DNA of 52,601 nt from Thermomucor indicae-seudaticae (GCA_000787465.1 JSYX01000215.1:1-52601); one strand, 5' to 3'; positions 24,664 through 37,411 are shown, numbered from the stretch's first letter. The notes: generated from the sequence alone by a model not told the origin. Numbers and translations: made by a program.

Positions 24664-27474
24664 GATCGTAGGGAAAGTGAGGCAAAAAGACACCTGGGGG
24701 AAATGCAAAACTCAGCGATCAATACCAACGAGTTCCCCTCCAAAGCGAAATTTGTCGCGTGAATAGAAGATCATGTTTATGCGTTTGCTTTACTGTCACT
24801 TACCGTTAGCTGTTATACCTTCTTTATCGTATTTTTCAGTCTTAATTCATCATCTATGGGGTACTACATGCATAAACTTGTTTCTTCTTTATTTAGAGTT
24901 CTGTTGGTAAACAATTAGCATTTAGCTGGTAAGGATATTGTAAGGCCCTTTGTAGTAGATCGCACCGAGACATAGCGCTCGAACGTGGGAGGAAAAAAAC
25001 AGCTGCTATATAGATTCTGCAAACAGCGAACCTGAAGGCATTTGTGGCGTTAGCGACAGGGATGGCCGACAATTATGTTTTTATATAATACTTGAGTCCC
25101 GCGAGGACCGAGGTATAAGGAAAAGACATGCGTTTACCAGACCGTATAGAGATGTAAACATTTTTTGTCTCTGTCTGGATGAAGAGGGAGCCATTACAGG
25201 AATATGAACGTTTGCCTAGGACCTAGGAGCTTTTAGAAAAGCGTCCTATATTGTCTGTGAAGGACTCTAACGGGATATCTGAAAAGGCAGGGCTTCGTTG
25301 TTTGTTTAAAACTGCCCAAGTAGGACCTAAAAGGAATCCATGCAAACTACGACATTATATCGACTGCCGTCCGTGCGACTACAGAGACGGATAATACATC
25401 CTTGAAAATTAGGTGAAATAAAACCAAGCTTTTCTTGCATAGCGATCAATCGGTAAGCTGGTGAGATCACTGCAGCAAAAATTGGTGTATAACAAGTGAA
25501 CGGAATAGGCTGTACAACGCGAGCCGATACCTTTGTCGTCTTTGCTCACTTAGTGTCACGCAAGGACTGAAAGAAAAGGTCCGTTTCAAACTCCACAGAT
25601 TAGCAAGATTTTTGCCGTAATGTATATATAAACGGGTACAAAAATGAGCTCTCAAAGTCAAAGGTATATTTCATAATTGGCGCTTTGAATAAAGGGCAAT
25701 TTGATGAAAGAACAAATCGTAGCCTGAGTTTCTATGATAGAGAAATGATGTAGGGTGATGGGGAGGCTGTGATTCAGATATTTAAAACGCGTTTCGAATG
25801 CTTTATTGAAGGAACATGACTTTCATATCAAAATATTCTATCTGGAAATATACAAGGCTTTCTTCTGTATGTTAGCAAAACTTAACAATGCGCAAGAGGG
25901 CCAAAGAATAGGGAAAATAACATGGCTTTAGGGCTAGAACCGATGTGCACAAGTTAAGATATCATACGTAAGACTTCTTAAAATCTATCTCAAAGGAGTT
26001 CTACAGACCACGACGGAAGGAATTAATTAGGCTGTCAAAGCAATGTGGACAAAATAAGTGGATGGCCTCGTGAAAGAAAGATAAGCTTGATGGACCTTCT
26101 AATCTCACCAGCTGAAAAGTCCTACGCACTGAGATTGTTGCAAAAAATTTTAGGTTAGGGGTCTTTTTCTTGTCAAAAATTTGAAGACCCGTCAACTAAA
26201 GAGTCACGTGATATTTTCAGCAATAAACATGTGCAAGCCAATAAGAAGATCCTTTTTGGCCCTCAGAGCCGCTTGTTAAATATTTGATCCATGGACAGTT
26301 TTACTAGCTGGCATGAGCATGATCGTTCACGTCACAGAAAAAAAAAAGAAATCAGATATATCGATTATTTTATCCGGCAAACAAAAATTTCAGACCGAGC
26401 TAGTCACTCCGTGACTTGGCAATCAAAAGTATAAAAGCGGGGTTCGGATTCCAGCGCTGCAAAGAATGGATCCTGACAATGAAACCAGATATCAAAGTTT
26501 GATCGTCTTGCTTTTGCACTCATAGCTGAAACATCAGACATTATTTGCGACAACAAGGGGAAAAGAATTTTTACTCAAAGCTTGAGTATCGAGGACGGTA
26601 CGTAACTTTCCAGTCAGTGGTAAAACAAAGACGAGGAGAATATTTACAAGCATAAGGCCGTCTAGCGGGTTGCGAAGTGCTAAAAAGTCAAAAGGGACAC
26701 CTTTATGATATGCAGCGAAAAGTTATATCCAAGGCCGACTGTTCGGGGAGAAAGCCCGCTACAGCTGTCTGCGGCAATTGACATTCTTCGTTCCATGAGG
26801 CACAAAGGCGCTTGCGCAGCTTCACAGTTATTTCGAGGGTAGAGTGTCCGCGCGAAATAACAACATTGCGTATAACGATGCTTTCTATGTAACGGTCACG
26901 TTTACAGTAACGGACACCAAGACAAAGCTCGCGCAAGCGTTAGATATAACGATGTCTTCGATTAAGCTCAAATGCACGCTGAAACAATTTTCCTTCGTGA
27001 TATGTTTGCTTTATGAACAGCAGACGGTAATCACACCTATAACATGTAAGCGGGGGCAACTCCCGACATAAAACCGACTCGTCCCGATCCGCGACTTTGT
27101 CAAGGACAAGCATATCATAATAAAAAGGCGCCCTTTCCATTGGATAAAATACTTCTTCCTTCGAACGATATTTCTTGAGTGCTCAATTGCCGGAGGGCGT
27201 TTCCATTTTGTATGCATACTGACGAAGTTCAGCTAAAGCACATCTCATAACCCAATCGATATATCAACCGTCCGGAGAAATACATCAGTTCTTCCATTTT
27301 TTGTCATTCCTTATGAATACGACAAGTCATGTTTGTTCATCGTGATGTGGTATGAAATGCAATATATCGTCTTCTTGAACAGTAATAACAGGATTTAAGA
27401 TTATGCATATTTTATGACAAGAAGGGATCATGCTGGCGCTATGTTTCAAATGATGAGTGATCTCAAAGTCGCAT
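24664..27474. other. Largest gene-poor stretch (about 2.8 kb)
   Basis: No frame longer than 77 codons and no tRNA or known RNA gene is visible. The DNA is AT-rich with scattered TATA-like sequences. A TATAAAAG at 26430-26437 is followed by a 19-codon ORF (26466-26525, MDPDNETRYQSLIVLLLHS). An inverted 12-mer (AGCTGGTGAGAT near 25455 and its complement near 26103) may be chance. I see no transposase-like frame or long terminal repeat. Confidence 0.45.
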
Positions 27475-29693
27475 TTAGTCCTTCCTTCGTTTTTTCTAAC
27501 AAGGAATGAACGTTAGTACATCCAAGGACAACGGCGTACGTACAGATTATGTCACTCATTTTTACCTTTTCTGGTTCTTTAGTCCACTCCTCTTCATCTA
27601 CTGCCATATTCTGCATCCTCTCTCGTCTGGCGGCAAGGATCTTCTTCATGCTCTTAGTATTCTTGAACTGTGGATTGGTAGGATCGATAGCAAAGTGATG
27701 AGATTCATGTAAAGCGGCAAATCGAGGATCATTGACATCGATTTCAAAATCATCTTGCGCGCCTTCAAGTGCAGCTGCTTTCTTCTTGTTCTTCTTTCCT
27801 TTCTTTGCCTCCGCCTTCTCACGTTTCAATACGTCGCGCATATCGAAACCATCGCCCTTGCTATTGCTATCACCCATGAGCAGTTCCAGCTCTGCCTTCT
27901 CTTTATCTTCTTGCTCGCGTTCCTCTTTGGACAATTTCTTATTCTTCTTTTTCTTCTTGCCTGATTTATCCTCATCGGATGCAAGTGCTTCAGCTTCTTT
28001 TTCTGCCTTCTTTCTCTCCTTCTTTGCTCTTCGTTTCTCTCGTTGTTTGCGCATGTATTTCTCAATCGTTGTCTCCTCCATTTCTTCCTCCTCGTCATTC
28101 CATTTCTTATGGACAGCTGAACCTGCGGCTTCACTCAGACCAGGCGTAAAGGTGATTTCCATATCTCCTTCGGCTTTCTCTTCCCCGTCACCAAAATCGT
28201 CACCATCCTCGTTCTCCAATAGTCGTCGATATTTCTCTCGAAGTGTCTCCAGGTCATCTTTCTCTTCTTCGTCGCCGTCATCCGACGAAGCAATGTATGC
28301 GTCAAAATTTATATTCTCCAAGTCTTCTTCCGTAAAGTTTCTGCGAGTAACGTTCATACGATCTGCGTCGTCTTCATCCCATGTCAACTTCACTTTAGTC
28401 TGCTGAAGAGCCTGTCAAGAGGGAAGCGCAGAAATAATTCAGAAAATCTCACAATCTCGACCTATTGATACGGTTCCTCGTCATACCTCGGTAACAAATC
28501 TGGTGGGTTTATAATCATCCGGTGCAAATGTAGCCACGTCTTTTGGCTCGTCATCAAAGGTCATATCGTCGGGTATATATCGCAAATCGAAAAAGTTGGA
28601 GCTACTTTCGTATTCTGTACCATCGCATGCCTTGTAGATAGTCTTTGCGGTTTCCACTGTATCGCATTCAATGACAGCATAGTAGTACCTGATAAAACCC
28701 TCCAAGAGTTACCACCAGTTTGACTGACAGATTCAATATGAAAAGTTTACCGTAGCCTCTCGATCTGGTATTTCCTTAAGGCGTCCTGATCAAATTCTTC
28801 ACCCTCATCAGCCAATGGCTTATTTTCGTCCACGTCTACGGGAAAGATTTCTTTAGGCGGTCCCTCAATATCCTCACGGGCCATTCGTTCTTTGCCGAAT
28901 TCCGAAGGATAAATGGTGACGCTCTTGATCACGGATGATGGTGGAGCAAAGCCATTCATAACCTTTAATATATCGACCGCTTTAATTTTATCCCAATCCA
29001 TGTTTACAGCTGCCAGTCGCCGAGTCGCTTCACCCGTTGGAATCTAAAGTAACCGTATCAGCTACGAACGATGGATTCATTTCCAGCTGTAATGAAGTAC
29101 CTCGTCTTCCTCTTCACTTTCGTCGTCCGCCTCATCCTCTTCATCCTCGTCTGTTGATTCGTCAGAAGAGTCAATCACACCTTTACCACGCATAGGGTCA
29201 TAGACCTCTTTCTTGGCTCTTTTGGGAGCCGCCAGCTCATCTTCCGAGACTTCATCTCGTAGATTTTCTTCATCCTCAGCCAGCTCCTTTTCCAGTTCCT
29301 CGACGGTCTTGTTTTCCTCCTCGTCTTCTTCTTCTTCCTCTTCTTCGCTGTCGATATCATAAAACCGCTTCAACTCTTCCTTTGCGGACTTTTGCTCGAC
29401 TCGGCGACCGTATCTATCAACCTTGACTATTTTCCCCCATGAGGTTCAGAACGAACAAACAATTATACGTAAAGGCCACCCCGTTGTTCTAGGAACTTAC
29501 GATCTTCTCCAAATTCCTCTGACTCTAACATTTCTTTAAATCGGTCGTCGACCTTGACTTTGAACTGCTTCTTCTTTGGTCGAGCGAAGCGGGGATCATT
29601 GTGAACATGGGCGAAACGCGGGTCGTTCGTAATCGGCTGTTCAGGCCGATCTTTAAAGGACTTCTTGTTGTTTTGATGTTTCTTGCCAGTCAT
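27475..29693 (-). CDS. ESF1: Esf1, 18S pre-rRNA processing factor
   Basis: Esf1 is a nucleolar protein needed for small-subunit pre-rRNA processing. Exons 29693-29501, 29426-29101, 29043-28751, 28688-28487, 28411-27566 and 27495-27475 give 626 residues. The N-terminus has [13 protein letters not shown]; long acidic Glu/Asp runs follow; the central RRM-like NUC domain contains [52 protein letters not shown] and [12 protein letters not shown]. The C-terminal part is highly charged with a NUC153-type motif ([39 protein letters not shown]). The last exon is only 21 nt and encodes KKRRKD after a TACTAAC branch site, replacing a read-through end. Confidence 0.96.
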
Positions 29694-30143
29694 TATGCGG
29701 GTTCGTTGCTAAGAAAAGAGGGCAAGGGCAGCACTTTTTTCGCTGAAATTGAAAGTTAGTCTCAAAAAGGGAACAAAAGTCCCAGTGTGGCTTGATCTTA
29801 CTTTTGGCGCGCTGTGTCTCTGCCAGACGGATCAGCGTTTATGATCACTTCGACAAGTGGTATTGTTCGTACTTGGTGCGAACGTCCTTCACTCAAAAAA
29901 TCAAATGGAAAAGTCAAAATGTTGTTCTACAAGGGCGAATCAAACGAAAAAACCTTATTTTGCAGCGCGCGTAGTAATCCTCCCCGAATATTGAGTTCTA
30001 CACGTCATCGATTGCACATGTGATATACGCAGTATCCGCGTATATTTTGCAAAATAAAGTTGTTATTAGTGAATATCGTATAGCTATAGGCTACAGCAAA
30101 TCATGTAAAGCTAGAGAGTAAAAGATAATTCTTATTTTAAGCT
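29694..30143. other. Intergenic, no supported gene
   Basis: Spacer between the start of ESF1 and the 3' end of the next minus-strand gene. It should contain the ESF1 promoter. No conserved motif stands out. Confidence 0.4.
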
Positions 30144-33100
30144 TTAAGGCGCGGCTCGGGGGCCATTCGCAGACTGAACCGAGGGCATATTTTCCCAATC
30201 GGCCGGTTGGTTTCCTGTGTCCACTACGCTCGTTTGCTGCTGCTCCTGTTTAGGACCTGCTTGATAAATTGTCTGGCTGGGAGCAGCTGTCGTCGTTGTT
30301 GTTGGCTTCAGAGTTTCTTGAGCCGGTTCCGCTGCTGCATGTTCATCGCCATCATCTTTTTGAATAACGTATCCTTCCGCAGCGACCTTATGTTCAGGAG
30401 CGCTAGTCGTGGGTTGATCGGATGGTACGTTCTCAGTAGTAGCGGGTGCTTGCTGCTCTTCCTGCTGCTGCTGCTGCTCAGTGGTAGTAGCCGCTTCCGC
30501 TTTCGCTTCTTTTTCCGCTCGCTGTTTCGCCCTCTTTTGCTGACGAGCTTGCGCCGAGGTGACCATGTTCATTTTGATGTTCCGGTTAACAATAGTAAAG
30601 AAGGCGGTAATAAGACCGGGTCGTTTGTATGTCGGTGGACCTTGCGGGGCGACTGCGGGAGGTTGTGCTGCCTGTTGCTGTAAAGGAGCTTGGGGTTGTA
30701 CCGCTGCTCCACCGAAACCAGCAGGACTCTCCAGCTGCTGCTGATACACTGCGCTCGCGGCAGCATCTTTGGCCAACGCGTCTTGATACATAGCAGTTAT
30801 TCTCCGTGTCAGTCTTTGGTCGGCATCGCCAAGGGCTTCGACGATCTTTTGTTCCACAGCCTTTGCAATCTGCCGGCGAACAATAGGCAGAACCAGAGGT
30901 TGGACGACCCGATACAGGACACTATTTGCGGCAAAAGTTGTTAGAATTTCCAAGTCATTTAGTCTTGTCTGGATACATACTCATGGTGGCTGCCCCTGAC
31001 GTTGAGCTTCAGGCGGTCAACGTGGCACTTGCAGTGGGTTACTCGAAAAGTATGTCGCTTGTCTGTCGAGTCGCTCACTAGCTGGATCTCCACTGTGATC
31101 CCTCTGCCGCCAATCTAAGAAGAAAGGCAATGAGACCTTTTTGCATGTTTCGAAAGTACCCCTTCACTAACAATTACTCACCGCCAACGTTGCCACTCCT
31201 CGATCAGACATCTTTGGGAAACCCATCTTCCGCTTGTAGTAGAATACAACATCTTTGACAGAAGTCTGGATGTAATCCATCTTGACATAGATCGTCTGTC
31301 TGTTAATGCCTGGTGCCGTTGAGCGAGGATTGACCCTATAGTGATTATCCGTCTGCCAGAGTATTATTCCATTAGCGCAAACATGACAAGGTGATATGAC
31401 TCACGTTTAATATCTACATACTTTCATTTCAAACAGCCCTGGGATCAGGGTGTCTCCAGCCAAGACAAGATTCTCGAGAACGATATCAAACTCGGCATCC
31501 GTGTATTCGATGCGCGGGATGGGTAAGACCTTGATGAATTCCAAGATCGCAGGTAAAAGCGTCAAGCGCATATCACCAAGCAGATTGGGTTTGAATGCAG
31601 GGTTTCCCGCTCTGTTCATGCATCGAAAAGTCTTAGAAATGAACTTGGCAAGCCAGCCAAAGAAAAATCTGTCTGTTTACCGATCAAACCAAAGATCACG
31701 ATGAATATCCTTAAAGTGTGTCTCGAGCTCTTGAGCAATAGGGTCTTGCTCAATGGCACGCATATAAGACATGATTTCGTTGCTCAGTTTGCCAACATCC
31801 TCGCCATATTTGCCTTGGGTCAGATCGCGACCCCGGTTAACCAAGGCCTTGCCGTCTTCAGTAGACGCGGCATCATTTACGTAACCAGGTTCCTTGACTA
31901 GGCGCCGCAGGTATTCGGCGACCTAAAAATAGGCGATGGTGGTTATTGCTACGAAGAGAAAACTTCAGATCGTCTGGCAAGACAAGACCCACTTGATTAT
32001 AATATTCGCGAAGCTCAGAATCATTTTTGACGTCAAGCATAATCTTCTTTGCATAATCAATCAACGGATCCATTGACCTTCCTTGAGCCCAGTCTTCCAT
32101 GATGGTCTTTGCTTCAAGCTCAGCCTGAGCCCAGGTGGTCTCGGAACGTGCCTGCTCAGTCGTCTCTGCTGCCACGCCAGTAGCTGTCTTGGACACATCC
32201 GCCAGACGGCTGCTCCATTTTGTCAAAAGAATAATTATAGTATCGATCGCTTGCTGGTACTCTGGGTGGCCTTGCACTTGAGCCAGGGCGGCCTTGAGAC
32301 GTTCAACGATCTCATCTACTTTTTCAGGTGGAAGCTTTTCTCGAGCATATCGCCTAGCTTCTTGCATTTGTCTCTGCACACCCTGCTTCACTTGCTCCGT
32401 TCGCTGTTGCATGGTAGAACTGGTTTGTTCTTGCTGTTGCTCCATCTGTTCCTTGATCTTTTGGCTCGTCTGATGCACGCTTTCTTGCGCATTTTCTACT
32501 TCTTCTCCGGTAGCTTGCTGCTGGGCCTCCGTTGTCGTTGGTGGCGCCCTCAACTTACGCTGAAGGCTGTCCACCATTTCCTCCTGACGTTTTCGATCCG
32601 CCATAGATTGAGCCTCTTCTCCTAGCCGCTGAGTCTGCTCGCCAAGCTCCTGGCCGGTAGACTGCAGCGTTTCACCCACTTTGCTGGCTACATCGCCAAA
32701 AACTTCTTGAGCAATAGAGACAAGCTCTTGGATCTGCTGGCGGAATTGGCTGTTGAACACGATAAGCTGGCCTATCTTCAACAACGCATTTGCACCTGTG
32801 TATATAACACCAAAGGAGTGAGTTGATCTGGCATGGCCTTTCGCAACAGCAAAGGACCGTTCTATTACCTTCTCGGGCCTCCTTGCGGACTTGCTCTCGC
32901 GACACACCGCCTGTAACGTCCACATTACTCAATTGCTCTACACGATAGACCACGGTGAACACCAGCACCAGACACGATGACTAACAAGGGCCTAACCTTT
33001 GCTCAGGCCAAGCTCCAAATTGTGGAGGTGGTATACAAGGGATTGAAATAGCTGGTCCTTGTTCTTGACCCGGATAGCCTTTTGCAAGGTGATGATTAAC

Positions 33101-33378
33101 TTCCGCAAATCGTCCAAAAGTCGTTGGCCGTCCGGAGACATCATGCGCTTATTCTGCTCAATGGCAGGGATATCCAAAAGGCGGTTGAGGATATCGATGA
33201 GCTGCCCGTTTGTTGGCAATTGACCACGACGTATCCCGCCAATTAACTCGTACAACTCCAGTTTTTCAGCGCTAGCTTGCATTTCCGGGCTTTGGGGTAC
33301 ATGCTGCGTTTGGGGCGCAACGCGTTCGTGTACTGCGCCGCCCCCTAAATCGCCGTGCTGGTGCTCGAATGGTGGCAT
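30144..33378 (-). CDS. Large fungal protein, DUF4449/TULIP-like
   Basis: Exons 33378-32997, 32937-32869, 32795-31993, 31922-31681, 31611-31422, 31352-31182, 31114-30981 and 30921-30144 give 922 residues. Helical N-terminal half (EKLELYELIGGIRRGQLPTN, GANALLKIGQLIVFNSQFRQ, then Gln/Glu-rich coiled coil). The middle (LLGDMRLTLLPAILEFIKVL, PIPRIEYTDAEFDIVLENLV, TIYVKMDYIQTSVKDVVFYY, FPKMSDRGVATL, GITVEIQL) has the alternating strand/amphipathic pattern of fungal DUF4449 proteins, which resemble lipid-binding BPI/TULIP domains. The end (VVQPLVLPIVRRQIAKAVEQ, then a Gln/Ala/Thr-rich tail) is probably disordered. A lipid-transfer role is inference from fold resemblance only. The last intron uses a clear TTCTAAC branch site. 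Confidence 0.75.
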
Positions 33379-33817
33379 CGCGTAAGCCAGATAAAGATGA
33401 TAAAAGAGAAAAGAAAAACTGATGGCCTTTTCGCTTTATGTTTGAGTCGAGTTTCACGTAATACCCTTGTCGTGTTAGAAGTTTAGCATGAATTTTTTCT
33501 TTACGTCGATCACTTTGCCTAAATACGGTAATACTGCCGTCATTGGATTGTCATAACACTGTTGAGTAACGGAAACATGTCCTGGGAAGTTCGTATGGCT
33601 TCGAAAGGGTTGCTCTAATGGAACGTGCCGACAGGGTAGTCCTAAAAGCACGTTCCTTTCTGAAGAAAAAGACCGTTCTTATGTATCATTACGTATTCCA
33701 TTTGTGCAGTATTGTTTCTGATGAAGGACGTAGCAAACCTTAAAGCTACCCCAAACCAGAGTTCTAAATGGCTCAATGAGTGCACAACTCCTCATATGGG
33801 TAATCATTAAGAAGGTA
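33379..33817. other. Intergenic, no supported gene
   Basis: Spacer between two minus-strand genes: promoter of the DUF4449-like gene on the left and 3' region of TRAPPC13 on the right. No motif or ORF of note. Confidence 0.4.
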
Positions 33818-35158
33818 TCATGTATTTTTCTGTTCCGTTTTTACAAACATATCGCATAAATGATCTATGTCCTTGGTATATCCCGTGAGAAGGTCTACAA
33901 CTCGTAAACCGCCCACCCTTTGCAGTCCGGGTGTGAGCGGAAAGAACTCCAGTTGAGTCTCGATCGACTGATTGGCTGCTACTTCACCCAGATTCTTGGA
34001 ACCCAGGCCGCTCAGCAAGACAGAACCCATTTTGGTTTTCACAGCTGACAAGACCAGTTTCATATTCTGATTCGAATGGTTGCGCACACGTATTCCGAGC
34101 ATGAAGGGTGTCTCGAGATACACTTGAGCCGGTCCCTTGTCCAACCAGAAAGGTAGTACTTCTACCTCGTCCAACAGCGGTGCTTTTCGGGTCAGTTGTG
34201 AGGTCTGTAACCGTCCGAGATCGCCCATGGCAGATCGCCATACTATATCTAACTTGCCAAGGGCATTTGTTGTACGAGCGATTTTATCATTTTGTGGATC
34301 ACGCGGTGAGAGCATATACAAGTATTGTCGTACGTCTTGCGGATGAATAAAACTGCTTCCAAAGACTGACCGAGATGACTCTTCTTTGTCAGCGGATGAT
34401 ATGATGTGATTGAGATCCTGATAAACAAAGTGTTCAGACGGTTCAAACTTCATGCGCTCCAAAAACATTGGTCCAGCCGAAACGTTTTGGAGTTGTGCCT
34501 CAAGAAAAACGCGACCGTCAATCATGTTGTTTACTTTGGTCTTGACGGCAAGTGGATTTGATACTTGGAATTTGTAGAACTTTCGAAAATGCCGCCGTCT
34601 GCCATCGACAACGTACTGTACAGAACAGACAAGAATATGTACACCAAGTTCTTTTATTTCATGCGACACGGTCACCGCGTGCGTCGTCTGTGCTGCAAGA
34701 GACGCAGTCGTTGTATCCGATAGGTTGAAACGCTGTGAAGATGTCTGCAACTCGATCTTTACGCCCACCTGCTGAGCTGCTAGTTGCGCGGACTCGTTAT
34801 TAACGCTGACCAAAGTGCTGAACGTTTCTCCCAAATAAATGTTGCCGAAAGCTGACGGCAGCTGAAGCATATGACTTAAGCCGAAGTCCCTGATCTGAAG
34901 CTCTCCCTCACCCACGATCGGATGTGATGCAGTGAGGTCAGAAATGCTGAGGGATTCCAAGCCTTCTACGAGTGATGACGGTTGCTCTGTTTTCTCGTAA
35001 TATACAGGAGAACTGGTTGCCAAGAGAGGTCGAGAGAGACGCATGACCTTTAACGAGAGCAGGTGCGGGGACTGACCATCATCCTGCGTTGTCTGTGGTG
35101 GTGACAGAGATGCGGGACCTTGCCGTGGTGATGATATCGGTGAAACGTGTGCAGCCAT
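33818..35158 (-). CDS. TRAPPC13-like TRAPP complex subunit
   Basis: Subunit of the TRAPP tethering complex (TRAPPC13, DUF974 family), acting in vesicle traffic at the Golgi and in autophagy. Intronless, 446 residues, close to the family size. Recognisable blocks: SLKVMRLSRPLL at the start of the domain, FGNIYLGETFSTLVSVNNES, the hydrophobic ELGVHILVCSVQYV, RRHFRKFYKFQVSNPLAVKT, QNVSAGPMFLERMKFEP, DIVWRSAMGDLGRLQTSQL and the C-terminal immunoglobulin-like part (LETPFMLGIRVRNHSNQNMK). The lack of introns is unusual here but shared with the dioxygenase at 46.5 kb. It shares a 132-nt divergent promoter with the ACBD5-like gene. Confidence 0.93.
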   Translation of the reverse strand: MAAHVSPISSPRQGPASLSPPQTTQDDGQSPHLLSLKVMRLSRPLLATSSPVYYEKTEQPSSLVEGLESLSISDLTASHPIVGEGELQIRDFGLSHMLQLPSAFGNIYLGETFSTLVSVNNESAQLAAQQVGVKIELQTSSQRFNLSDTTTASLAAQTTHAVTVSHEIKELGVHILVCSVQYVVDGRRRHFRKFYKFQVSNPLAVKTKVNNMIDGRVFLEAQLQNVSAGPMFLERMKFEPSEHFVYQDLNHIISSADKEESSRSVFGSSFIHPQDVRQYLYMLSPRDPQNDKIARTTNALGKLDIVWRSAMGDLGRLQTSQLTRKAPLLDEVEVLPFWLDKGPAQVYLETPFMLGIRVRNHSNQNMKLVLSAVKTKMGSVLLSGLGSKNLGEVAANQSIETQLEFFPLTPGLQRVGGLRVVDLLTGYTKDIDHLCDMFVKTEQKNT

Positions 35159-35290
35159 GTATTGCCACCACTGAAATGGCGTGCAGGCTTTTTTCCTTCT
35201 GACGACTTACTGACGTGGCACAAAGCTTTTTCTCGCATCTCTCCGACTTCATTCGCACCAACACTTCTTTTTGTCTCCTCCTCCACGCTA
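35159..35290. promoter_or_regulatory. Compact divergent promoter, TRAPPC13/ACBD5-like
   Basis: Only 132 nt separate the two start codons, so both genes must share this sequence as promoter and leaders. It is CT-rich on the plus strand; no TATA box is visible. Confidence 0.5.
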
Positions 35291-37302
35291 ATGTCCGTTA
35301 TTCCCCCACATTATACTGAACGATATGTTAACCAACGGTACAACAAGGCATTACAAATTGTACAGCACCTTCCAGCCTCTTCCAATTTTCAGCCCTCCAG
35401 AGAAGAAAAGTTGGAGGTAAATGACGCTTTTCCGTCAGTGCCTTGCAATGTCCCCAAGACCTGCGATTTAACTGCCCGAGTTGTCCTTTGCTGAAACCAA
35501 CACGATAATAGCTGTATGCTTATTACAAGCAAGTTACGCATGGCAATATTAACACCCAACGACCCGGCATATTTGACGTGGTCGGACGAGCCAAATGGTA
35601 GGGCGCGTCGTACGTTTGGACCGGATCAAAAATACCATATTTGACACGCGAGGGTGCGCAGGGATGCTTGGAAAAAAGTTGAAGGCATGGATCGGCAAAC
35701 AGCAAAGTATAAATACGTAGAGACCCTTTTGCGAGCGGCCACGGAGGTGAGTGAAGATCCAGGTGACTTTAGGCTTTCCCAATGAACTTGCATTAATTTT
35801 CCTGCTAGGCCTATAAACGGGATGCCGGTAGAGCGACTGCAGAGCAAATCATACGAGCATTTGCGGTGATGCAACCGTCAGGAGATCATGATACAGAAGA
35901 CGATGACGACGACGATACAGAGGACGACGATCTGATAAACAATGAAGAAGGTACCAAAGGTCATACATATCCTGGTCCCGCTGCTTAGACTATATCACGA
36001 TCTTCTTGTTATCGTGTTAGATTCCAGTATTGCATCTGCAGACGCAGAGGAACGAGCCTATCTCCAAGAAATTCAAGCTAACACTCAAACGATTTCTTCA
36101 TCCCCTTCCTTCAACGCTTTCGGCAATCAACGCAGGCTGGTATCGCCTGCGTTACGGTCAGTGTCTTCCCGTCCAGGATCCGCTCGGAGTCGGCGTACGC
36201 GAGCTTGGCACGGCAAGTCAACAGGCACTGGCTCCGTAACCTCTACTCAATCCGGTCAAGCTTCCCTAGTAACAGCCCCCACCGCCCCACTTCAATCAGA
36301 TCGCCGTTTATCACACTCATCGTATTCTTCTTCACCCGCAAACAGCCGACGGCCACCAGCCGTGTCCCAAGGACATAATGACGATCGGCTATTACCTCAT
36401 ATGATATCACAACACGAACGTATTGCATTAACACGCTATGCACACAGCCATTTGGACGAAGAGGATCAACATGTGAATCCTTGGGCAAATGCTGTGCAGC
36501 GGTACGAGTTGGATGATGGCCACAGCAGTGACAGCAGCAATAGCGATCGTACCCCAGGTCGTCGGCGTTCTGGCCGACTTCAACCTGTATCGCCGCGTGT
36601 CCATCCTCCACTGTCCCCAAAGCAGCAGTATACCCCCGGTACACGACCTCTTTTCCAGCCACCTTTACATGGCTCAAGTGCATCCTCCTCTGTCACAGCT
36701 ACAGCTGCGAATGTACCCGGCGCTATAGCTGCCAGAGGTGCTACTTCAACCTTGTTTAAGTCGCAGGATTCCCATCCAAACAGCCGGCTCGGAATGGTCG
36801 AGCAACGACATTACCAGCAGCAACAGCAATACATGTCCGTGGTTGCACTTGGACCCGCTACGAAACGCGTTCTCGAATCCCTGCAAGCAGAAATTGTCGC
36901 GTTAAACGACCGGATCGATGAACTGCGGCAAGAGCTACTGGAGCGGGACCAACATCGACCGTCTTCCCCTATAGCCGCCAAAAAGGAACCGAGTCAAACA
37001 TCGAATAGCGTAAACACCCGTACCGACAGCAGTGACGATGATGAGATGTCTGAAGGCTGGAAATGGGTTATCAAGGTATAGAGTGGATCGACAAGTGGCT
37101 CTTTTGCTTTCTCTTCGCGATTAAATTTACCCCAACTGTCTAGGCGGCAGCTAAGCATGCTGCTATAAACTTGATCACTGTTTTGCTGTTTATTTTGATT
37201 CTATACAAGCGTGGCAGCCCTATTGCCTTTATTATCACTGGGCAATTCTCGCGGCTCTGGCAAACGGTCAAACATCGTTTATTTTTCCAGGTCGTAGTAT
37301 AA
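35291..37302 (+). CDS. ACBD5-like membrane acyl-CoA-binding protein
   Basis: N-terminal acyl-CoA-binding domain plus C-terminal membrane anchor, the ACBD4/5 layout; ACBD5 binds very-long-chain acyl-CoA at peroxisomes and supports organelle contacts. Exons 35291-35416, 35512-35597, 35662-35746, 35809-35950, 36021-37075 and 37144-37302 give 550 residues. ACB motifs: RYNKALQIVQHLP, LYAYYKQVTHGNINTQRPGI, FDVVGRAKWDAWKKVEGMDR, AKYKYVETLLRAATEAYKRD. An acidic run, a long Ser/Pro/Arg-rich disordered region, a coiled coil (RVLESLQAEIVALNDRIDEL) and an anchor (INLITVLLFILILYKRG, AFIITGQFSRLW) follow. The anchor is encoded by the last exon after WVIK|AAKHAA; reading through at 37076 would lose it. Confidence 0.93.
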
Positions 37303-37411
37303 TGGACTTGTATGAAAACAGATAACGAAGAAAAACGCTCTTTGTTTAATAATGTATTGAATGCCCAAAAGAAATAATTCTTTTACTGTATGTACAAGTA
37401 GCGTCAAGTGT

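Noticed and set aside
25450..26115. 12-bp inverted repeat (AGCTGGTGAGAT) as transposon ends
   Set aside because: A match of this size is expected by chance at appreciable frequency over 2.8 kb, and no transposase-like frame lies between.
26380..26460. B-box-like GGGTTCGGATTCC suggesting a tRNA
   Set aside because: No matching acceptor stem, A-box or anticodon arm can be drawn around it.
27732..28406. 224-codon Ser/Phe-rich plus-strand ORF
   Set aside because: Mirror image of the Lys/Glu-rich coding strand of ESF1.
30207..30683. 158-codon plus-strand ORF
   Set aside because: Antisense to the Gln/Ala-rich tail of the DUF4449-like protein.
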